Assembly: GCA_016718035.1 (NCBI GenBank)
Contig: JADKEK010000009.1
Span: forward strand, 224,214 to 288,213
DNA length: 64,000 bases
Origin: Bacteroidota bacterium
Lineage (GTDB): Bacteria > Bacteroidota > Bacteroidia > Chitinophagales > BACL12
Direction of reading: 5' to 3'
Every line of letters begins with the position of its first letter. Within the stretch, counting starts at the first letter, position 1. Below are positions 59,961 through 64,000 of the stretch, one piece after another. A program made the translations under genes and the position numbers. The notes beneath the pieces were generated by a model. It worked only from the letters and a program-made list of their open reading frames with translations, did no database searches and had not been told where the DNA came from.

Positions 59961-61589
59961 TTATTCGGCATTTAAAAATGGATAACGATAATCTGTTGGT
60001 GGATTAAACGTTTCCTTAATCGTTCTTGCTGAAACCCAACGTAATAAATTCAGGATACTACCCGCTTTATCGTTGGTTCCTGAAGCCCTGGCGCCGCCAA
60101 ATGGCTGCTGTCCTACCACTGCTCCGGTTGGTTTATCGTTGATGTAAAAATTACCCGCAGCATGGCGTAAAACCCTGGTTGCCTTCACAATTTCGTAGCG
60201 ATCTTGCGAAAAAATGGCTCCCGTTAACGCGTATGGCGAAGTAGTATTTACAATTTCGAGTGTTTCATCCCATTTTTCAGCATCGTAAACATGAATGGTA
60301 AGCACAGGCCCAAAAATTTCTTCACACATGGTGCGATATTTTGCGTCCTTGGCGACAATCACCGTAGGTTCGATAAAATACCCCTTCGATTTATCGAAAT
60401 TACCACCCGCAACAATTTCCTGACCATCTTCCTTCGCTTTCGCAATATATCCCGAAATCGAATCAAATGCTTTTTCATCGATTACCGCGTTAATAAAATT
60501 GCCGAAATCTTCCACCGTTCCCATTTTCATGCTCGCGAGGTCTTCCTGCATATATTTTTTCACATCCGGCCACAAATTACTTGGCACATAGGCACGAGAG
60601 GCAGCCGAACATTTTTGTCCCTGAAACTCAAACGCACCGCGGCTCAGCGCCGTAGCCACTGCTTTGGCGTTCGACGATTTATGTGCAATCACAAAATCCT
60701 TTCCGCCCGTTTCCCCAACAATACGTGGGTACGATTTATAGGTAGCAATATTATCGCCAATTGTTTTCCAAATAGTGCGGAACACCTCGGTAGAACCCGT
60801 AAAATGGATACCGGCAAAATCGGGGTGACTAAATATCACTTTACCCGCTTCACTACCGCTTACATGCACGAGGTTAATTACGCCATCAGGAAGACCCGCT
60901 TCGCGTAAAATTTCCATAATCACCCAGGCAGAATAAATCTGTGTATTTGAAGTCTTCCAAACAACGGTATTCCCCATCATAGCAGGCGCCGTTGGCAGGT
61001 TTCCGCCTATGGAAGTGAAATTAAATGGCGACAAAGCAAACACAAATCCTTCCAGTGCGCGATGTTCCATACGGTTCCACATGCCCGGCAAACTTTCCGG
61101 CTGGTCGCTATACACCTGCGTCATAAACTCCACATTAAAACGCCAGAAGTCAATCAGTTCGCAGGCCGAGTCGATTTCCGCCTGAAACGCATTTTTGCTT
61201 TGGCCCAACATGGTAGCCGCATTCATTTTGTATCGGTAAGGTCCGGTGAGCAGGTCCGCAGCCTTTAAAAATATGGCAGCACGCTCCTCCCATGAAGTAT
61301 TTTCCCACTGCGCCTTCGCCTTCAAAGCCGCATCTATCGCCATTTTCACATGACCGGCATCACCCTGATGGTAGTGACCGAGGGTATGGCTCAGCTCATG
61401 CGGAGGGTGAATGGCGACAGTTTTGCCTGTGCGCACCTCTTTTCCATCAATAAACATCGGAATATCCACCTGCACAGCTTTCAATTCAGCAATTGCAGCC
61501 TTCAACATCATACGTTCCGAACTCCCTGGAGCATAAGCCTTAACAGGTTCGTTAACAGCTTTTGGAACACGAAAAATAGCATTAGACAT
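59961..61589 (-). CDS. pruA: L-glutamate gamma-semialdehyde dehydrogenase
   Basis: The 542-residue aldehyde dehydrogenase oxidises glutamate semialdehyde (from pyrroline-5-carboxylate) to glutamate, the second step of proline breakdown. Motifs are EMRF-like N-terminal region, FALSPFNFTSIGGNLPTAPAMMGNTVVWKTS (cofactor-binding), GIHFTGSTEVF, the catalytic glutamate in IVGETGGKDF and the catalytic Cys in FEFQGQKCSAASRAY. The size matches the PruA-1 group. It has an exact -7 box upstream (61611-61618). Its partner, proline dehydrogenase, is at 19770-20948. Confidence 0.95.
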   Translation of the reverse strand: MSNAIFRVPKAVNEPVKAYAPGSSERMMLKAAIAELKAVQVDIPMFIDGKEVRTGKTVAIHPPHELSHTLGHYHQGDAGHVKMAIDAALKAKAQWENTSWEERAAIFLKAADLLTGPYRYKMNAATMLGQSKNAFQAEIDSACELIDFWRFNVEFMTQVYSDQPESLPGMWNRMEHRALEGFVFALSPFNFTSIGGNLPTAPAMMGNTVVWKTSNTQIYSAWVIMEILREAGLPDGVINLVHVSGSEAGKVIFSHPDFAGIHFTGSTEVFRTIWKTIGDNIATYKSYPRIVGETGGKDFVIAHKSSNAKAVATALSRGAFEFQGQKCSAASRAYVPSNLWPDVKKYMQEDLASMKMGTVEDFGNFINAVIDEKAFDSISGYIAKAKEDGQEIVAGGNFDKSKGYFIEPTVIVAKDAKYRTMCEEIFGPVLTIHVYDAEKWDETLEIVNTTSPYALTGAIFSQDRYEIVKATRVLRHAAGNFYINDKPTGAVVGQQPFGGARASGTNDKAGSILNLLRWVSARTIKETFNPPTDYRYPFLNAE

Positions 61590-61610
61590 AATAAATAGGA
61601 AATTTTAGTG

Positions 61611-61618
61611 CAAAGATA
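61611..61618 (-). promoter_or_regulatory. -7 box for pruA
   Basis: On the minus strand TATCTTTG matches TAnnTTTG, 22 nt before the ATG at 61589. Confidence 0.6.
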
Positions 61619-61716
61619 GGGAGCTTAATTGTATAACCCGCATCGCACGATGTCACAAATTTTGGATGTGTAGGTTTTGGAGCAGGGAAGGTTTGGCTTC
61701 GGTTGGGGTTTTGGAA

Positions 61717-61795
61717 CCGGTGCTACGCTGCAAGTCCTCGTCGCCACTCGCTCCGCTCGAAGCTCCTGTGGGCTTTTCGCTGCGCCCCGGGCTAT
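61717..61795 (-). repeat. Second copy of the GACGAGGA intergenic element
   Basis: On the minus strand AGCCCGGGGCGCAGCGAAAA and, further on, GACGAGGACTTGCAGCGTAGC (61722-61742) match the core at 10068-10090 (GACGAGGA.TTG.AG.G..TAGC). Part of it also resembles the AGCCCGG stretch at 51060. It may be a dispersed element or a structured RNA family. Confidence 0.55.
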
Positions 61796-62017
61796 GGTGG
61801 GCAGGTGGTGGTTTTCATGAGGGTTTTGGGAGGTAGGTAGTGGAAGTGGTGTGATGGTGGAAACTTAGAATGAGTTATTTTGTGAGAGAGTGTTTGTTTG
61901 TGGGGGAAGACAGGATATACTTGGGTGTGACAGGGTTAGGTGCATTAAAATGCGGTTCTTGGGGTTGGAGGTATTGAGTTTGTTGGTGTTGTTGGGTTGA
62001 AATGTGACATATGAGGG

Positions 62018-62037
62018 ATTCACGGAATTCCGTGAAT
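62018..62037. repeat. Perfect 20-nt palindrome
   Basis: ATTCACGGAATTCCGTGAAT reads the same on both strands. It lies in gene-free DNA. Similar short palindromes occur between Bacteroidota genes, and its role is unknown. Confidence 0.7.
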
Positions 62038-62379
62038 TTCGAGTAATTATTTCTTAATATTTTGAAAAATAATTAGCTTTAAGATGGAGGAAAATTAAAT
62101 AATTGGAAGAGGGATGGCTTATTAAAATCAAACAAAATTCAAACATGAGTTATATCAGCGAAAATATAACCCAAACCAAGTCAAATAGATGACTTATAAA
62201 AAAAAAATTAAGGTAGGTTTGAAAAAAGTTAACCATTCTCGTTTCAACCTACTCAAAAGGGGTTTGGGGAGGTTTTTATAGCTAAAACTTTCTAATTAAT
62301 TTAGTTAGAGGTCATGCTATGACTACAGTGCTAACCTAAAACAGACATCAAGAAACGAGTAGATAAAAAATAAAACAAC

Positions 62380-63018
62380 ATGGCGATTAACAATTTTCAC
62401 GGACAAACATTTGTTGCTTTTTTGGACATTTCAGGCTTCAAAGAACTTATGAAAAACGACAATGACGCCTTAAAAGCATTAAGTCGACTTTATCAGGCTG
62501 GTTATGATGTTTTGCAAGAACAAAATGGAGTTGAAGGCTTTTGTTTCTGACAGCGGTATTCTTTTTCGTTCGTGATGGCAACGCCACAGAAAAACTCAAA
62601 AAGATTTGACCGCAGTTAAGTCAATAAATGTAAAGATGCTTCAGCACAATTATATACTAACGACATGTATTGCTTATGGATCTTTTGACTATCAGGGCAA
62701 ACTTGAATTTGACGGCATAGAGAAAAATCCAATCTACGGTTACGCTTATGTAAAAGCCTTTCTTGACAACGAGAAAGAACAACCAAAAATTCAGCCTGGC
62801 CAATGTAGACTAGTAACTCAAAACTTACCGCAAGACATAAACTTTCAACATTCTGACTTTAGTTTACTACGACAGAAGGGAGCTAATGCAAAACATCTTT
62901 ATTACTATTGAGTGTTGCAAATGCGGACAGCATCAAAGATTATGAAAGACACTACAACGACAGCTACAAATTAAAATACTCAGGAATGTTACAGGCACTT
63001 AAACGAGGCAACAACTAA
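62380..63018 (+). pseudogene. Degenerate nucleotide-cyclase-like protein
   Basis: The first 56 codons read MAINNFHGQTFVAFLDISGFKEL, a class III cyclase-like beginning (VAFLDISGF), then a TGA at 62548. Other frames continue with SDSGILF, FVRDGNATEKLKK, LTAVKSINVKMLQHNYILTT and CIAYGSFDYQGKLEF. These are followed by IEKNPIYGYAYVKAFL and, after another break, SVANADSIKDYERHYNDSY to a TAA at 63016-63018. At least four frameshifts are needed. The family pattern resembles the catalytic-domain fold of Pycsar-type or orphan cyclases. Whether decayed in the genome or damaged by sequencing errors is open. The G-rich upstream region gives no promoter clue. Confidence 0.7.
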
Positions 63019-63028
63019 CATAATTGAA

Positions 63029-63217
63029 ATGGCAAGTCAATTGATAAACATTGGAACTGATAAGTTCAGCAAAAAAGAAATTAAGGTAATAGAAGAAGCT
63101 TTGAAGGAGTGGAATTATGAATGGATTGTTGAGATAGTTTATGTAGGTGAGAGCAAGGAAGAAAGTCTTGATGTTTCCTTTACACTTGAACAAGAGAATT
63201 TAGGAGAATTTCTGTAG
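63029..63217 (+). CDS. Small hypothetical protein
   Basis: The 62-residue protein (MASQLINIGTDKFSKKEIK...) is acidic and probably helical at the start. It lies 10 nt after the degenerate cyclase-like gene, so it may be in the same operon. I do not recognise it. The short length and lack of a clear ribosome-binding site make it a weak call; it might be a truncated gene. Confidence 0.4.
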   Translation: MASQLINIGTDKFSKKEIKVIEEALKEWNYEWIVEIVYVGESKEESLDVSFTLEQENLGEFL

Positions 63218-63333
63218 TTAATATTTGGTTGTGGACACGAATTCGTATATCAAGGATGAGTTTCAGACAAACAGAAGCACGAACCGGTAACACGAAACAG
63301 ATGAGCAAAAACAAAAATAAAAAAAAATAGACA

Positions 63334-64000
63334 ATGGCAGCGGACGACTTTAACGAAGATGTGGCATACGAAAAGTTTGCACAAGATATTTATCAAACCT
63401 TACTTGACAGCGAAGACATAAAACCGACAAAGGTTCAGCACAACGTTGAAATCGTTGGACGGTCTGGTTGCATACACCAAATTGATGTTTACTGGGAATA
63501 CGAAATTGCTGGTGTTACTCATCGTGTTGCAATTGAATGTAAGAACTACAACACAAGCAATATTTCTATTGGACGCATTCGGGACTTTTTTGCGGCCCTA
63601 ATCGACATTGGTAACATCAATGGGATATTTGTTTGTAAAAAGGGTTATCAAAGCGGTGCCATAAAGTTTGCGGACTTTTACGGTATTAACCTTAAAGTGC
63701 TTAGAGTTCCTGTTGACAGCGATTGGGATGGACGTATTCAGACAATTCAAATAAATTTATCTGCTTTAGGATTCAATATTAAGGAAGCGACTGCCAGTAT
63801 TTGATAACGACTGGTTCAAGGCAAACTTTCCTAATCCGTCGGCTGACGAACATTTTGAAATTAAGGGAAACAACAACGAAATATTAATTAAGGATAAAGA
63901 CGGCAATAGAATTACAGATCTTTACGAACTCGACCACAAGTTACCACACGAATGGAAAACGAACTGGACAAAGAACATGAATACAAATGGGATGATGCTT
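63334..64000 (+). CDS. Mrr-like restriction endonuclease-fold protein, frameshifted and cut by the window end
   Basis: The first frame (63334-63804, 156 residues) has a PD-(D/E)xK-like nuclease core: IHQIDVYWEYEIAGVTHRVAIECKNYNT gives the Asp and the ExK pair, and IGRIRDFFAALIDIG follows. This is the pattern of Mrr/type IV-like restriction endonucleases. After a stop at 63804 another frame, entered between 63770 and 63790, continues without a stop to the window end (RLPVFDNDWFKANFPNPSADE, ELDHKLPHEW). A single indel is the simplest explanation. The rest of the gene lies beyond position 64000. A role in DNA defence is possible, not shown. Confidence 0.75.

Larger units (their letters stand above)
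61640..62379. other. Gene-free G/T-rich stretch with palindromes
   Basis: No coding region is convincing in these 740 nt. The plus strand is strikingly G/T-rich and C-poor between about 61800 and 62010. A copy of the GACGAGGA element lies at 61717-61795 (minus). A perfect 20-nt palindrome ATTCACGGAATTCCGTGAAT is at 62018-62037. The remainder is AT-rich. It marks the border between housekeeping genes and an accessory region. Confidence 0.7.

Noticed and set aside
62606..62911. A separate 101-residue protein
   Set aside because: It is an internal fragment of the broken cyclase-like gene; its sequence continues on both sides in other frames.

Overview
The window is AT-rich bacterial DNA from a member of the Bacteroidota. 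The evidence is ten secreted proteins with type IX secretion (T9SS) C-terminal sorting domains of type A or type B, a PorP/SprF-like gene, and many promoters with the Bacteroidota -7 box TAnnTTTG. There is also a DnaE/DnaX/LpxB/SmpB housekeeping set of Bacteroidota type. I cannot place it below phylum; a Flavobacteriia- or Chitinophagia-like relative is plausible.

Layout. 1-4.4 kb: secreted hydrolase, pcm, outer-membrane and lipoprotein genes, smpB and a hotdog thioesterase. 4.4-9.9 kb: a Mn/Zn/Fe uptake operon (TroA-like lipoprotein, ATPase, outer-membrane barrel, permease fused to a DtxR-like domain, second permease broken by frameshifts) facing a stand-alone DtxR-family regulator. 10-22.5 kb: CoA-binding protein, pyruvate dehydrogenase E2, M16 protease, dnaX, T9SS cargo including a cyanophycinase-like S51 peptidase, proline dehydrogenase and an unrecognised secreted protein. 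22.5-25.9 kb: hmgA and hppD (tyrosine/homogentisate breakdown), separated by an S23-type four-helix-bundle gene between two inverted arrays of an 8-nt repeat. 26-42 kb: duplicated T9SS cargo genes, an esterase, DUF58, trxA, dnaE and more T9SS cargo. 42-49 kb: csaA, a cytochrome-like lipoprotein, a frameshifted SUI1/YciH gene, a lipid kinase overlapping an LtaS-like gene, nadC and gpmI. 49-53.6 kb: T9SS cargo bracketed by intergenic repeats, a low-quality-looking stretch, an M20 dipeptidase and a PLP-dependent deaminase. 53.7-61.6 kb: tRNA-Ala(GGC), lpxB (frameshifted), surE, a T9SS type B module (TPR/PD40 protein, PorP/SprF, type B adhesin) and pruA. 61.6-64 kb: a G/T-rich gene-free stretch, then accessory DNA with a broken nucleotide-cyclase-like gene and an Mrr-like nuclease gene.

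How genes work together. The metal operon appears to be controlled by a DtxR/MntR-type repressor through an inverted repeat lying across its promoter. Similar sequence, with a 21-bp-spaced direct repeat, lies upstream of hmgA, whose product and that of hppD are Fe(II) enzymes. putA-type and pruA genes together convert proline to glutamate but lie 40 kb apart. LtaS-like and DAG-kinase genes overlap, which fits release and recycling of diacylglycerol.

At least five genes carry clear frameshifts while staying readable in another frame, and there are abnormal G and C runs near 8.86 and 50.87 kb. Some of these are probably sequencing or assembly errors, so each break should be treated as unconfirmed. 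The strongest candidates for something unusual are the permease-DtxR fusion operon, the inverted-repeat-bracketed four-helix-bundle element, and the DtxR-like operator sequence in front of hmgA.
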